Positions 44,266 to 55,384 are shown, counted from the stretch's first letter. The stretch is 64,000 nucleotides of DNA from Agapetus fuscipes (GCA_951799405.1 OX637337.1:3658001-3722000), one strand, 5' to 3'. The notes: generated from the letters alone by a model not told the origin. Made by a program: numbers and translations.

Positions 44266-44640
44266 AAAAAGTGGGCAACTGCTCCCGATATTCGGACCAC
44301 CATCGCCCTCGACTTACGACCTGGCGCTTTGTTATCCGGCAAGTGCCTAGACGTTGGTAATTCTGTCTTTAATCGTCCGCCGGCCCATTACGGACAATGT
44401 CCTAAAATTACGCCTAATTGGAGCCCATTACGGTCGGCTGTTATGCAATCCGGATTCAAATTGGGCCGCTTTGGAACAAAATGACCCGGAGTGGGCCAAA
44501 AATAATTTCCGAATCTGCCATAAAGCGAAGACAATTACGTCTTGTAGGTGGCGGGTCTATTATATGGTTGGCTACACTGTTTTATTGTTGTTCATAGACT
44601 AATCTTACTTACTATTATAGTTACCCATAGACTTTTGGAC
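44266..44640. other. GC-richer unassigned stretch
   Basis: Less AT-rich than its flanks (about 44275-44560), with no match to the dispersed families. A plus-strand frame of 82 codons (44354-44602) has no recognised domain. Could be unique host sequence or part of an unseen transposon. Confidence 0.4.
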
Positions 44641-44670
44641 TGTTCCGCAGTAGGTACAGTGGTAACTATG

Positions 44671-44919
44671 TATCTAAATCTAAGCTGCAAAGATATGTAT
44701 CATTTGAGATTCATATTAAGCGCATTCCCACAAGCAGACATGTATAAGTTCGCGCTAACACATGCCGCATGTGGACCTTCAATATAAAAACCCAATTTCA
44801 AATGAACATAAGCCCTGCAACTCTTGCCGACCTTCCCTGACACAGGGGTGACATTGGCAAAGCGAACCATTTTTTACAATATGGGTGGTTAGCCTCATAC
44901 CAACCTATAAGTCAAGGAA
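44671..44919 (-). mobile_element. Family A dispersed element
   Basis: Full-length minus-strand copy with a TCTAAATCTAAGCTGC tail side and a head at AACCTATAAGTCAAGGAA. Confidence 0.82.
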
Positions 44920-44925
44920 AGTAAC

Positions 44926-45153
44926 TATAATCTATAATCTAAGTTGCAGAGATATATTAACATTTAAAGCTCATATCGAATGCATACCCACAAATAAACA
45001 CGTGTAGTTCGCGTTTACAAATGCTGAATGTGTACATACAAATAAAATCCAAACATTAAATGAACATAAGCCCTACAACTTTTGCCGACTTTCCCTGACA
45101 CAGTGGTGACATTGTGTGATCAGCCATCATATACCAATTTATAAGTTAAGGAA
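44926..45153 (-). mobile_element. Family A dispersed element, second of a tandem pair
   Basis: Belongs to the (ATAATCT)-tail subfamily, unlike its immediate neighbour, so the pair arose by two insertions and not by duplication. The middle lacks about 25 bases. Confidence 0.75.
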
Positions 45154-45186
45154 AGTAACGCTTCGGGAAAACATAATTGATATTTT

Positions 45187-45262
45187 TTTGTGCTCTGCCG
45201 GGATTCGAACCCCCGATCTTCAATTTACGAGTCCGAAGCGCTAACCACTGGACTACAATTTT
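45187..45262 (-). mobile_element. Family B SINE, head fragment
   Basis: GCTCTGCCGGGATTCGAACCC to AACCACTGGACTAC. Body missing. Confidence 0.65.
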
Positions 45263-45309
45263 TTTATACAAAAAGGAGTATCTTTTTCAATGCACCTCTA
45301 TCTGGCATA

Positions 45310-45571
45310 TCGCCCCCTTAAAGGTAAAACTGAATAACTGCTGATTCACTGATTTGAAAAATCGTGGATAAAAAAAATATTGGTAGAAACTTCTCATGGT
45401 AAGTAAATAAACAAATTATAAGGAAGTGCTCATAACAAACTTCTTAACTACAGGATTTTCACACTTCGGAAATGTTTTCTCTTGTAGGAAATGGGGAAAA
45501 ATGTGTATTTATCTGAGAAACCCATGTTAGCTTAATCTGTGACTTATTCAATTTTACCTTTAAGGTGTCGA
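45310..45571. mobile_element. Family E MITE, best copy
   Basis: Inverted ends TCGCCCCCTTAAAGGTAAAA and TTTTACCTTTAAGGTGTCGA, flanked by TA on both sides, 262 bp. No coding capacity. Other copies are at 28641, 29510, 48208 and 56027. Confidence 0.87.
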
Positions 45572-46054
45572 TATATTTTGCTACACACTGTCGTTGCGTG
45601 GTATTTATCTACGGCTATTTTTTAAATTCCAAAATTTAATTTTGCAAATAGGTAATTGATTACACGCACTAACACAGGCAAGGAAGAAAATCGTAGATTG
45701 TTTTCTTGAAGGTAGGTATGAATGTAGGTAAGTATGTAGGCATCAGACTTTAGACATAGAATGAAATTTCATTAATCAAATGTCCAAACAAAAAAAAAAA
45801 CAAAATGTTGGGCTGGACGAATTGACGTGCCAATCAAAATCTAGAATAAATGTAACAATCAAATGGTAACCAACTGTTCTGTCTTGGAGAGACCTTGGTT
45901 TCTTGCTGCAACAAAGAACTATGAAAATGCGTGGTCCGGGGTACTACCTACCTACCTTTGACAGAGTGTTGAAATAGAGTGTCAATTCATCAGCATCATC
46001 ATCCTTGGTATACCACAATCCTAGGTGGGTACTGGTCTCATTTAAACTGTAACT

Positions 46055-46165
46055 GTAACTCTGTCACCTTTCTGCCTCCATTTCTTCCTAACTTACATAG
46101 GTACCTCTTTCTATTCATATATATCCATCTCCTTTTTCATAGATTTTCTTCTTTTACATTCACTT
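46055..46165 (-). pseudogene. RTE-like LINE 3' end remnant
   Basis: The minus-strand sequence has AATGTAAAAGAAGAAAATC and GTTAGGAAGAAATGGAGGC, matching the coding end at 21130-21215. Frame lost. Confidence 0.55.
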
Positions 46166-46184
46166 TGTAAACCAAATAATATAA

Positions 46185-46385
46185 AATACCGGCAAGTTTA
46201 CTCAGTCTTCACAAAAAATGAGAACCAGCCTCCTCAGGAACAGGAAAACCCCCACGTCAACTGAAGTGGTTGGCGCAAGGCCGGCTCTCTTACTTGTAAA
46301 AATAAATAGGTTCAACACGCCATATGCGACCCCTTTGAGGAATAGGTACGTGGTAAAAGTTGTCCAGTTGCGCAGCTTGGAAAGA
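46185..46385 (+). mobile_element. Family C SINE, 3' part
   Basis: ATACCGGCAAGTTTACTCAG to GTTGTCCAGTTGCG. tRNA head missing; the preceding 130 bases are RTE-derived. Confidence 0.7.
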
Positions 46386-46473
46386 AATTAATATTTCGAG
46401 TAAGTACATATAAAAGAAGAAAATCTATGAAAAAGCTGTTGATTATGAATGTATGCAAGGATAGCAGTCCTTG

Positions 46474-46755
46474 TGACCAGTCCGTAGTCAAGTGGTTAAC
46501 ACTTCTGACTTGTGATTGGAATGAAAGTGGGTTCGGATCCCGGTGGAGCACAAAAAAACGTTTCAATATTCAAATTCGCTCTTCGCTAGGTTGAAAAATG
46601 AATCTGACTTTACCAAAAACCGTTCCAGCATTACAACAACTGAGACTTGCTTGAGAATTGGCGCTTTTATACAGCGACCACCAAGTTTGCAGAGGGCTCT
46701 TGAGATGTGATTCACACAAAAATAGCGCTCACCAAATAAATCAGCCTGATATAGC
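46474..46755 (+). mobile_element. tRNA-derived SINE, family B
   Basis: GACCAGTCCGTAGTCAAGTGG head, GTTCGGATCCCGGTGG B-box region, tail CACCAAATAAATCAGCC. A short RTE remnant (46408-46462) precedes it. Confidence 0.82.
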
Positions 46756-46827
46756 AAGAAGTGGAGGCAAAACTTACAGAAACTTTGGCTACCGCTAGCG
46801 GAAAGGCAACAGAGTGACAGTTGTAGT

Positions 46828-47033
46828 CAGGCGCGTCCATAGGGTATAAATAGGTACATTTCAGAAGAAAAGTTTTTTTCCTATTTATTTAAAATAACTT
46901 AAAGTGTTAACGATGGCTTAAACCGAACTTAATTTTGAATTTTTAATCTAAATATCTAGCTTAAATGTTTTGTTACCATACCTATATTGCCTGCCTATTA
47001 AGCGCATGTGTCTGTATGGGATGCACGCCCCTG
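46828..47033. mobile_element. hAT-type MITE, family G, with 8-bp duplication
   Basis: Starts CAGGCGCGTCCATAGGG and ends GGGATGCACGCCCCTG. Flanks GTTGTAGT (46820-46827) and GTTGCAGT (47034-47041) match at 7 of 8 positions. Confidence 0.82.
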
Positions 47034-47041
47034 GTTGCAGT

Positions 47042-47560
47042 TATGGTTAGGTATTTTTTCTACTTGTTAATATAACAATACATTTGGAAGAATTTAATCT
47101 TATCTAATTGGCAAATTTAGCACGCAAAGCTTTGCACCATTATCACCGATCAAATCTACGCAAAGAGCAGATAATCTAGTGTCCATTTTGGCTTCTTTGT
47201 TTTTGCATTGCGTTGCTGAGCCCCAAGTGATTGCTTGCGCAAGTGTTTTGTCTTGGATGGGTGGCCGTACAGTTGCCTAAGCGGGCACTGAGCGGCGACT
47301 GTGAATAGGACGACCATCGGAGATGCTATCAGATGATTGTTGAATAAAAAGAAACATCATTGGGTAGGAAGTTTTGTAACATTATGGACTCAGCGCTTTG
47401 ATGAAATAACGTTCCAACTAAAATTGAAGTAGTTAACTGTTATCCCCTAGTCCACTTTTCGGTATGTTTTTGTTCCTTGTGTTCTGGTTTCAGAGGGTTA
47501 TTGAGGACTGAGGTGTTATTCACAGAAAAACAGCGCTAATCAAAGAAATCATCCTAATAT
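47042..47560. other. No gene or named repeat recognised
   Basis: Mixed composition, no supported open frame. Possibly unique intergenic DNA. Confidence 0.4.
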
Positions 47561-47561
47561 T

Positions 47562-47872
47562 AATAATAATAATAATATTAGGATTATTTATTTGGTGAGC
47601 GCTGTTTTTGTGTGTACCACACCTCAAAAGCCCTCTGCGAGCTTGATCGTCGCTGTAGAAAGCGCCAATTCTCAAGCAATACCCAGTTGTTGTAAGGTTG
47701 GATGGACCTTTCAGTGACCGGTCTTTGGTAAAGTTTTATAATTTTTTCAACTCAACGAAGAGCACATTCGAAATATAAATGGTATATTTTGTGCTCCGCC
47801 GGGATCCGAATCCACAACCTTCCATTTACGAGTCCGAAGTGCTGCCACTACGGACCACGGACCGGTCCAATT
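47562..47872 (-). mobile_element. tRNA-derived SINE, family B
   Basis: Full-length with an (AAT)n tail at 47562-47580. Very close to the copies at 6041 and 30911. Confidence 0.87.
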
Positions 47873-47889
47873 ATTAGTAGGTACTATGG

Positions 47890-48070
47890 CTTGTTATGAG
47901 CCTGACTCTCATGCTCTAAAAACTTTGTCCACTTTTGCAAATGTCACCTCGTTTCAGGGAAAAACGGAGCTTTATGTGAGATTTAATTCATTTTGTAAGA
48001 ACATACCTATACAGTGCATGAAATGCGACCCTTGAGTGGCAATATATCTTTGCAACTTAGATTATTCGAT
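47890..48070 (+). mobile_element. Family A element, degraded
   Basis: Recognisable only by GCAAATGTCACCTCGTTTCAGGG and the end TTTGCAACTTAGATTATT. A second degraded head (CTTGGCTTATAATTATG) follows at 48093-48205. Confidence 0.55.
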
Positions 48071-48207
48071 TAAATATACATACATTATTACAGCTCCTTG
48101 GCTTATAATTATGTTGGTATGAGGTTGACCTCCTATCCTACAAAAATTGACTCATGTATGCCAAAGCCACCCTCCTGGTTTCAGAGAAAGGTAGCAGTTA
48201 TTTTATA

Positions 48208-48444
48208 TCGCCGCTTTAAATATAAAACTAAATAAGTATGTGCTGATTTACTGATTTGAGAAATCGTTTTTACTATTGGTAACTTCTCCATAGTAATTTA
48301 ACATTCAAAACTACATCTCATGACATTCTTCTTAACATTTTTTTGTGTTTTCTTTCGTAGAAAATAGGAAAAAAGTTGCATTTATCTGAGATACCCTTGT
48401 TGGCTTTATATGCCGCATATTCAGTTTTACCTTTAAGTTATCGA
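48208..48444. mobile_element. Family E MITE
   Basis: TA-flanked ends TCGCCGCTTTAAATATAAAA and TTTTACCTTTAAGTTATCGA. Confidence 0.78.
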
Positions 48445-48829
48445 TATGATGTGGGGCTAAGCGCAAACATACACGTGTGTGCTTGTGCGCGTGCGTAGCA
48501 TACCTACATCCTTAAATGCTAATATTTCTTAACAACTTAGATTATTTGAAGACTTAAATTTCGTGAAAAAAAGTGACTTGGAACGCTATTGCCGCAATGC
48601 GTCTTGATGTTTTGTATATGTGAATGTGTAGTACCTACTCGGACCGTTTTGCTGGACAAGCATTGCCAAATGACCCATTGTTTCGCTACAATATGCAGTG
48701 GAAGTGAGCAAGAGCCCACAAAGGAGACGCGGCCCACAAATGATGGGTGTTTTTGGTGGACGCCACAATGGGGTATTGCGTCGATATGATGATGAAGATG
48801 ATTGAATATCGGATGACTGTCTATCATGC

Positions 48830-49370
48830 TGATGTGATGGGTGACAGGATAGAACAGCACACTGACAAAACAACACATGACATAACATCACATGACGTCT
48901 TTACATTACATGACAGAAACCTCACATGACAAAACCTCAAAATGATAAAACAACGCAGAAAATACATCACATGACACAACATCACATGACAGAACATCAC
49001 GTGACAGAACATCACATGACAGAACATCACATGACAGAACATCACATGACAGAACATCACATGACAGAACATCACATGAGAGAACATCACATGAGAGAAC
49101 ATCACATGACAGAACATCACATGACAGAACATCACATGACAGAACATCACATGACACAACATCACATGACAGAACATCACATGGCATTACATCACGATGA
49201 CAGTGCATCACATATAACTAGACATCAAAATGATAAAACAACATAGAAAATACATCACAATGACCAAACAGCACAAGGACAAATAATCACATGACAGAAC
49301 AACATATGACATTACATGACAATGACATCAATGACAAATCATCACGTGACAAAACAACACACTTTAAACA
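48830..49370 (-). repeat. 15-bp minisatellite, about 16 regular units, inverted relative of the 43.5-kb array
   Basis: The plus-strand unit is ACATCACATGACAGA, regular at about 48965-49190. Read on the minus strand it is TGTCATGTGATGTTC, sharing TGTCATGTG and the period with the 43.5-kb array. Degenerate units continue on both sides. All frames are open through periodicity, not coding. Confidence 0.93.
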
Positions 49371-49413
49371 GAAAACACCATAAAGGGCATATGAAAAAAC
49401 AAAATATCGCAAA

Positions 49414-49492
49414 ACGGAGGTGACGTTGGCAAAGATAAACATTTTATGCTATGGGTGGTGAGCCTCATACCAATCTATAAGTCAAAGAATTG
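49414..49492 (-). mobile_element. Family A element, head fragment
   Basis: GGTGACGTTGGCAAAG to ATACCAATCTATAAGTCAAAG, directly after the minisatellite. Confidence 0.6.
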
Positions 49493-49582
49493 CATAATTT
49501 TTTTTTTGTACAATATGTTTTCAAATTTCTAACCTCAAAATGTATTGATGTCAAAAATGTTAGATTCAAACGGTTTTGTATG

Positions 49583-49815
49583 ATGATGAGTTGATGATTT
49601 ATTTATAGCGCCGTTTCGTGATGTAGTCACTCCAAGGGCGCTTGTGCAAATGATGCCAGAAATTTGGTTGTTTTCAGTGCTCTCCGGAACTTTCCATAGT
49701 CCTCTAGCTCTCTCACATGATATGGCAGGTGGCTCCAGGCCAGAGGACCAGCAACTGCAAATGCACGCTCTCCAAACATTGTGTTAACTCTTCTTATGTA
49801 TGGATAAGAGACCAG
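49583..49815 (-). pseudogene. LINE reverse transcriptase C-terminal remnant
   Basis: The minus-strand translation reads VNTMFGERAFAVAGPLAWSH, then LPYHVRELEDYGKFRRALKT, to a stop. The AGP-x2-W-x2-LP block marks a CR1/Jockey-type C-terminus, related to but distinct from the copies at 12346 and 32665. Confidence 0.75.
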
Positions 49816-51937
49816 CGCTTCTAGCAGTCATATTTGGAACTAACCCGGCAAAATGACTTCATTTGGATTCCCGGTTTTCTACATTCTCAGAGCCCATTCG
49901 TTTGCAGACAAACTGTCATAGCAAACAAGAACCAACTTAGAGACTCACATACTGGTTGCCAGCTAATCGCAATCATTATTTGCTGAATATTCCATGAGCA
50001 TATGGCCGATGTGAGCTGCCACCCCTGTCGGCAAACTGGGCGGCAATGGTTGCAGCACGCGACACGGGACACATCACGTGATATGTCAACTTGTCACGGG
50101 GCTGACCACCCCGTTCTTATATTCTAAACAATGCAGAAGGGGGATGGAACCGTTAAATGCACCTGTGAATCATTTAGTACCGTGTAATTGAATTTATTTG
50201 ATCGATAGAATATTTAAGTTTTGTCCTTTGATGGATTGGTTTTAAACTGACCATCGATACTGTAAAATGTGTTTTTAAAAATACATTTGCGAAGAGCGAT
50301 GCTATTCACCTACCTACGAGTATTTTGCCAGGCCAGAAACAGGTATGAAAAATTCATTACTCACTTTAATGAATTATTACCCAGTGACACATTCTGTCGA
50401 AACAGGGCCCTATGAGTGATACACTTTGCAGATAAGTAATATGAAATAACTATAGGTAATAGATGGATTATTTCAGTATTTGGTAAGCACTATTTTTGTG
50501 TGAATTGCCTCTCAAGAGCCCTCTGTGAGCTTGGTATTGGCTCAAGAAAAACCCAGTTGAAGAGAGAATACATCAAGCTGTGTTAAATAATATCTTTGAT
50601 ACGCCATCAGAAATTAATTGTAGCGACTGAATGATTTAGATTGTAGACAAATGATTGTTGATCTACAATGCTGGCGGCTAAGGTTTTTTAATTTTAAATT
50701 TTTCAACGTTTGTGTGAACAAAACTGCCACATATTCGTATTGTCATTTTTCTCGTAGATATATTCTCGCTGTTTTAAAGAATCCGTTTGCGTGTTTTTCA
50801 GAAACTTCTCCAAGCCATCAAACATGTTTTTTTTTCACATTCACAATACGATGGTTGAAATGTCGTGTTTGTAGTTGCTCCGTGGTTAACGCGACAAGTC
50901 TCGTAACCGCACGGCATGTGGTTCGATGCCGGTCGAGCCTAAAATGGCAGCAGCTGTCATCGTTGACGGGTGGAGAGGTTGACAATTATTGCCGAAAATC
51001 AACATTTTTATTTAATTACAGTAATTTTATGTTCAAATTTTAAGCATGCTCACGAAGGTTCACCCAAAATTAGTAATTCCTGACAATTACCAAATAATGG
51101 GCAACAATTACATGTAAAAAATAAAATAGTAAGTACTTTGACAAATTCGCTTTTTTGATCAATTTTTGATCACAGGCAAATCTACCATGGTCGCAGAACA
51201 TCAAAAAACAAGGATAGGATTCTTAGACTAATCATAAAGGACTCGCATCACTTTCGAATGATATTCTTTTAGTTGTTTCTTCCTGTCGACCGCGTGCGAC
51301 TTGTGATGCAGCCGAAGAGACAAGACACGTCTCTTCACACTCGAGAATTAACTAGCGCTTAACTTGACACAGTTTTATTGTTACAACGTGAGTACGTAAG
51401 GATAGACAGGGTTAATAAATGTCTATGGGAGTAAGGAATTTAACAGCCTGCAACCATAGACAAAAAACCTACTCACAATTCTCTCAAATGTTACAGTATT
51501 GTTACGAATTTATGGTTCAAAAGTCTTTCAATTAAAAATACTGGTCTTCTTATACAGTTGTTTATTTTTAACTTTTATTATTTTTTTTTTTTACAAAGTT
51601 AGTCTGGACTATTCCATTACACTTGGTTTCTGTTCACTGGTTAACTTATGTCAATGTAGTGGTAAAGCTCGTAGAATACTGGCTCTGCAAGCAACTCACC
51701 CCCTTCTTATACTCTTCAAAACAGTACAATCTAGGTCTATATTCGCTAGACAGTTCCAGAAAGGCGTAGTTATCATTATTTCTCGATGCTTCTATTATTC
51801 AATGAAGTATTTTTATTCAATGATTCCTACCCACACAATACAATACAGAATTCTTATAACTATAACAAATACCTACTTATTTTAAATATTTATATTTCAT
51901 ATTTACAAAACAGTATTCTGCCGCAGTTCCACTAGAG
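49816..51937. other. Intergenic; scattered SINE debris
   Basis: A family D fragment at about 50270-50400, a family B tail fragment at 50460-50560, an RTE end (GCTGGCGGCTAAGG) at 50668 and a tRNA-like B-box (GGTTCGATGCC) near 50920. No gene supported. Confidence 0.45.
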
Positions 51938-52040
51938 GTGGCCGGTACTTTCGCAGATGCGAATCCACTTTTTTCTATCCTTGCATACCTTTTCACCTCT
52001 TCAACATTCATCACTTTCCTCATAGGTACCTACATACTCT
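51938..52040 (-). pseudogene. RTE-like LINE 3' end remnant
   Basis: The minus strand carries CAAGGATAGAAAAAAGTGG and TACCGGCCACCTCTAGTGG, matching the 3' end seen near 54770. Confidence 0.6.
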
Positions 52041-52143
52041 TTTCTTATTCTCACTCTATCACAGTATTATCAAGAGGACAACTAACAGAGTTACTGGAGT
52101 CATGTTTTCCGGGATCTGTTGCCGTGTTCTGTGGGAGCTGGAG

Positions 52144-52195
52144 CTTCCGAACGTTTCGCCCATTTCTACGATGGGCTTCTTCATGATGCGTGAAG
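52144..52195 (-). ncRNA. Hammerhead-ribozyme-like motif, decayed copy
   Basis: The minus strand reads ATGAAGA, a 6-bp stem GCCCAT/ATGGGC, then GAAACGTT. The first core base is changed (C to A) and four bases separate the stem I strand, so activity is unlikely. Confidence 0.45.
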
Positions 52196-52297
52196 TATGA
52201 TGATGAAGATGATCTTGATGAGAACTGCGCTTGATGAGATGTGCTGTGCTTGATGAGAAAATTTACAGTTCTCATCAAGATCATCTTCATCATCATA

Positions 52298-52345
52298 CTT
52301 CACGCTGAAGAAGCCCATCATAGAAATGGGCGAAACGTCCGGAAG
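52298..52345 (+). ncRNA. Hammerhead-ribozyme-like motif
   Basis: Order: CTTCACG (stem I strand), CTGAAGA (fits CUGANGA), A, GCCCAT-loop-ATGGGC (stem II), GAAA, the palindromic ACGT step, C at the expected cleavage position, and CGGAAG closing stem I with one bulge. One extra base follows CTGAAGA. Minimal hammerheads that work as dimers through a palindromic stem III are known from Penelope-like elements. Assignment is inference. Confidence 0.55.
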
Positions 52346-53039
52346 CTCCAGCTCCCACAGACCACGGCAACAGGTCCCAAAAAACATCACTCCAGCATCA
52401 TCAGCCGGCCGTGTAAGCCTAAAACTCTTATTCAACTAACAGAGTGTTTTATTTTTTTATATTTTTAATTTATAATCTATTTGATTAATTCATCAATTGA
52501 TTCACACACCTAACAGATAACACCCATCCCATGCATTTAGTATGTGCATACATCTGGAATACACCTACATAGGTGAATTGGTTTCCGACAGGGGTGGCAC
52601 AACGTATGAACGCTGGCACCTGTTTAATCAATAATTCATGCGAATGGCGCGTTCACGCATTCATAATCTGACAGCCCTGGTGACTGCGCGAATCAATGAA
52701 TTGGATTTTAGCAATCAACGCATTCGCGAATTTTCAGCGAGAGAGAAAATTATATTTTATCATCACATAGTCCCATCGAAATAAATATTTCCCTTTTCTT
52801 TTTTGTGCCGCTTCTATCGAAGATCGGCGATCATCATGGCTATTTTGACTTTAGATGCTGCGGCTCAAAACAGGGACTTGTGCTTCTGCAGAACCACTGT
52901 CGCAGGTTTTTCAGCCGCGATGTCCTTCTGCGTCCCTGAGATCTTCTCCCCTCAATCTTACCCTGAATGATAAAATGAAGGATACGTTACTTCTCATTTC
53001 TCATGGTAGGCAGGCAGTAAATATTTATATCGATGCATA

Positions 53040-53680
53040 GTCCGTCCGATGGCTCAGTTGGCACAGTGCTTGTATTCCATGTCGTGAGCTCTGGTTCGAG
53101 TCGCCCGAGGGTGTCAGAAATGATTTCCCATTTTTGTCTTTATTTCAAACTCTAAAATAAAATACCGGCAAGGTTTTTTTTTTTAAGAAATCTTGTGCGG
53201 GAGACTCCCTAGATTCTAGACACTCTAGGGGTCTATGACACTTGTTGTAGTGCCGCAGAGGTGTACGAGCTTGGTCGTCGCTACAAAGCGCCAATACTCA
53301 AGCAAGACCCAGTTGCTGTAAGGCTGGATGGACCTTTGGTGACCGGTCATTGGTAAAAGTTTATGAATTTTTCAACTCAGCGAAGAGCAAATTTGAAAAT
53401 ATAAATGGTATATTTTTCGTGCTCCACTGGGATTCGAACCTACAACATTCCCATTCAGAGTCCCCAGTGCTACCACTGAGCTACGGACCGGTCAAACCTT
53501 TACGAAGAAATGAGTACCAGCTCTCTCGAGAGCTGGGAAACACCCACTTCAATTAAAGTGTTAGGCGTAAGGGTGACAGTTTCCACTGGCCACATGCGAA
53601 ACCTTTCGGGGATAGCGCGGCAAGAAGTTACACTGTATGTGTAGCTTAGTTTCGTTGCAAGTTACGTAGTGAATATAAGG
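53040..53680 (+). mobile_element. Family C SINE split by a family B SINE
   Basis: The head and body (GATGGCTCAGTTGGCACAG ... ATACCGGCAAGG) end at 53178. The 3' part resumes at about 53496 (AAACCTTTACGAAG) and ends TTCGTTGCAAG. Confidence 0.82.
53185..53495 (-). mobile_element. Family B SINE with alternative tail, nested
   Basis: On the minus strand: tRNA head at GACCGGTCCGTAGCTCAGTG, normal body, then the GTGTCATAGACCCCTAG ... GAGTCTCCCGCACAAG module and poly(A). Same chimeric structure as 43943-44265. Confidence 0.85.
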
Positions 53681-53782
53681 TGAGTAGGTACCTACCTACG
53701 AATGAAACCGAAAGCTTAGTTGGAAGAATGCTTGTATTCCATTCCAAAAGCTAAGGTTGGACTTCCACGTAGGATAACAGAT

Positions 53783-54178
53783 CGTCCCCTTAGAGCTTGT
53801 CTGTCTTATGCCCATCAGAGGTAACTTCACATGAGCAATGTTTATATGTGTAGGTACTGGACCAATGTGTCTTATAAAAACTGGAAATTGATTTAAAAAA
53901 ATTTACAACAACTCTCATATTATCGTGTTTTACTTTTTCGCTTAGTTCAGTTTGTGTAGAATGTGATTCTCTTTTTATTGACAGTTTATTTATTCATGGC
54001 ATTAAGCCTTTTACAAAAAAAAAAAATGTTCAGTGAGTTTATACAAAACTGCGAAAAAAGAAAAAAAAAACTATAAAATACAAGAAAAAAAAAAACATGA
54101 AATGATTCTTATGACGATTTCATTGTTAGGTCATCTTTGAACCAAATGATAGATAAGCTAAACAAGCACTGGAGGGAC
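53783..54178 (+). mobile_element. Family F MITE, best copy
   Basis: Inverted ends CGTCCCCTTAGAGCTTGT and AACAAGCACTGGAGGGAC. Core AACTTCACATGAGCAATG, GGACCAATGTGTCTTATAAA. No coding capacity and no clear target duplication. Confidence 0.75.
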
Positions 54179-54318
54179 AAGATGATTTCTGATATTAATT
54201 TCGAAACAAAAAAGGTTTACCCAGCCTTCACAATAAGTGAGAACTAGCGTCCTTCTTAGGCGAGAAAACCTCCTCAACAATAAAAAAAATAGGTTCCACA
54301 GTCACGCCTAATGCAATC

Positions 54319-54800
54319 TCATGACATTTTTACTCTTTGTTTGTATATTGTTGCCGACCCTGATGTATGGAAGCGAGTCGTGGACGGTGAATGAAAGAGA
54401 AGTAAATAAGGTATGCACCGTAGAAATTGTCCATTTGAGAAGTATGACAGGAAAAACACTGAAAGATAAAGTGAAAAACGAATGGGTTCTGAAGAAATGC
54501 GGAGTAAAAGAAAGCGTGAAAGTGAAAGTTCAAAGAAGTGTGATGCGATGGTTTGGACATATTGAAAGGATGAATGAAGACCGACTGACCAAAATAGTGT
54601 ATAAAGGGGAATGTAATAGGTAAGCGTAGAAGGGGAAGACCTAGGAAAGAATGGATTGATCGGATAAGTGAGATTGCGAAGGAAACAAGAGAAGAGCATG
54701 CATGAAAAGAGTAATAAATTAGATAAGATGCAAGAAGTATGCAATGACAGAGTCAAGTGGAGGCATTTGTGTGGAGGTACCGGCCACCCCTAGAGGAATG
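54319..54800 (+). pseudogene. RTE-like LINE reverse transcriptase C-terminus, frameshifted
   Basis: The first 100 codons read LLPTLMYGSESWTVNEREVN, RWFGHIERMNEDRLTK; a frameshift near 54618 breaks the GRPRKEWIDRI segment that follows. The DNA end TACCGGCCACCCCTAGAGG marks the 3' UTR. Confidence 0.75.
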
Positions 54801-55234
54801 GCGGCAGGATACAAGACAAAACAAGTGAAGAAAACTTTTCTTTTGACCCAACCGTATTACGTGACAGTTTTTCTCGAGATAATCTTTTTGCGAGTCTGAA
54901 AATATCCAAAGAAAACAGAGTCTCTCCGCTCTTTGTATCCATACTTAGGTACATGCTTGATATAGCTACTTGTCCCTACTTTTATATATGTGTGACCCCA
55001 AGCCGCTGTGCCACGCCTGCGCATTGAGCAGTGGCGCATCGAGCGGTGGTGACAGGGCGCGGGTCCATCCAGACTGTCCCCCCCGGAGTTACGCCCCTGG
55101 ATCTCATCTGGGTGACCTCAAAACAACGTGAAAATGTGCGCTTGTTTTTGTAAGTTTTCGAAAAAAAGTACTTTTTGTCATCCTTGCTATAAATGCCTAG
55201 TTCATTCTTGAGAGTCGTGCAGAAAGGATGCCTT

Positions 55235-55272
55235 CTGAAGACGTTGGCTACGACCCCAACGAAACTGCAGTG
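55235..55272 (+). ncRNA. Hammerhead-like core, degraded
   Basis: CTGAAGA, C, stem GTTGG/CCAAC, GAAA and the palindrome ACTGCAGT, but G at the expected cleavage base and no stem I pairing seen. Confidence 0.35.
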
Positions 55273-55384
55273 TGAATTTTTCTACAACGGTTAATCAAAT
55301 ATCTTATCAAAATCCTTATTTAATTTTAATTTGTACCTAAATATGTCAAACGAAAGGAGTATCTGTAATTCCACTTTTCATTCG

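Larger units (their letters stand above)
52095..52394. repeat. Long inverted repeat with hammerhead-like cores
   Basis: The arms 52095-52227 and 52266-52394 are inverted copies at high identity with a 38-base spacer. Each arm holds one CTGAAGA/ATGAAGA ... GAAACG motif. The unit recurs, degraded, in hexamerin intron 2. Confidence 0.87.

Noticed and set aside
50870..50940. Isolated tRNA-like sequence with GGTTCGATGCC
   Set aside because: Only a B-box-like stretch with a partial head; treated as SINE debris.
52051..52468. Opposed open frames across the 52-kb inverted repeat
   Set aside because: They mirror each other because of the inverted DNA; no protein domain.
52591..52678. Possible very short hAT-type MITE (CAGGGGTGGCA ... 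CAGCCCTG)
   Set aside because: Ends are only weakly inverted and flanks show no 8-bp duplication.
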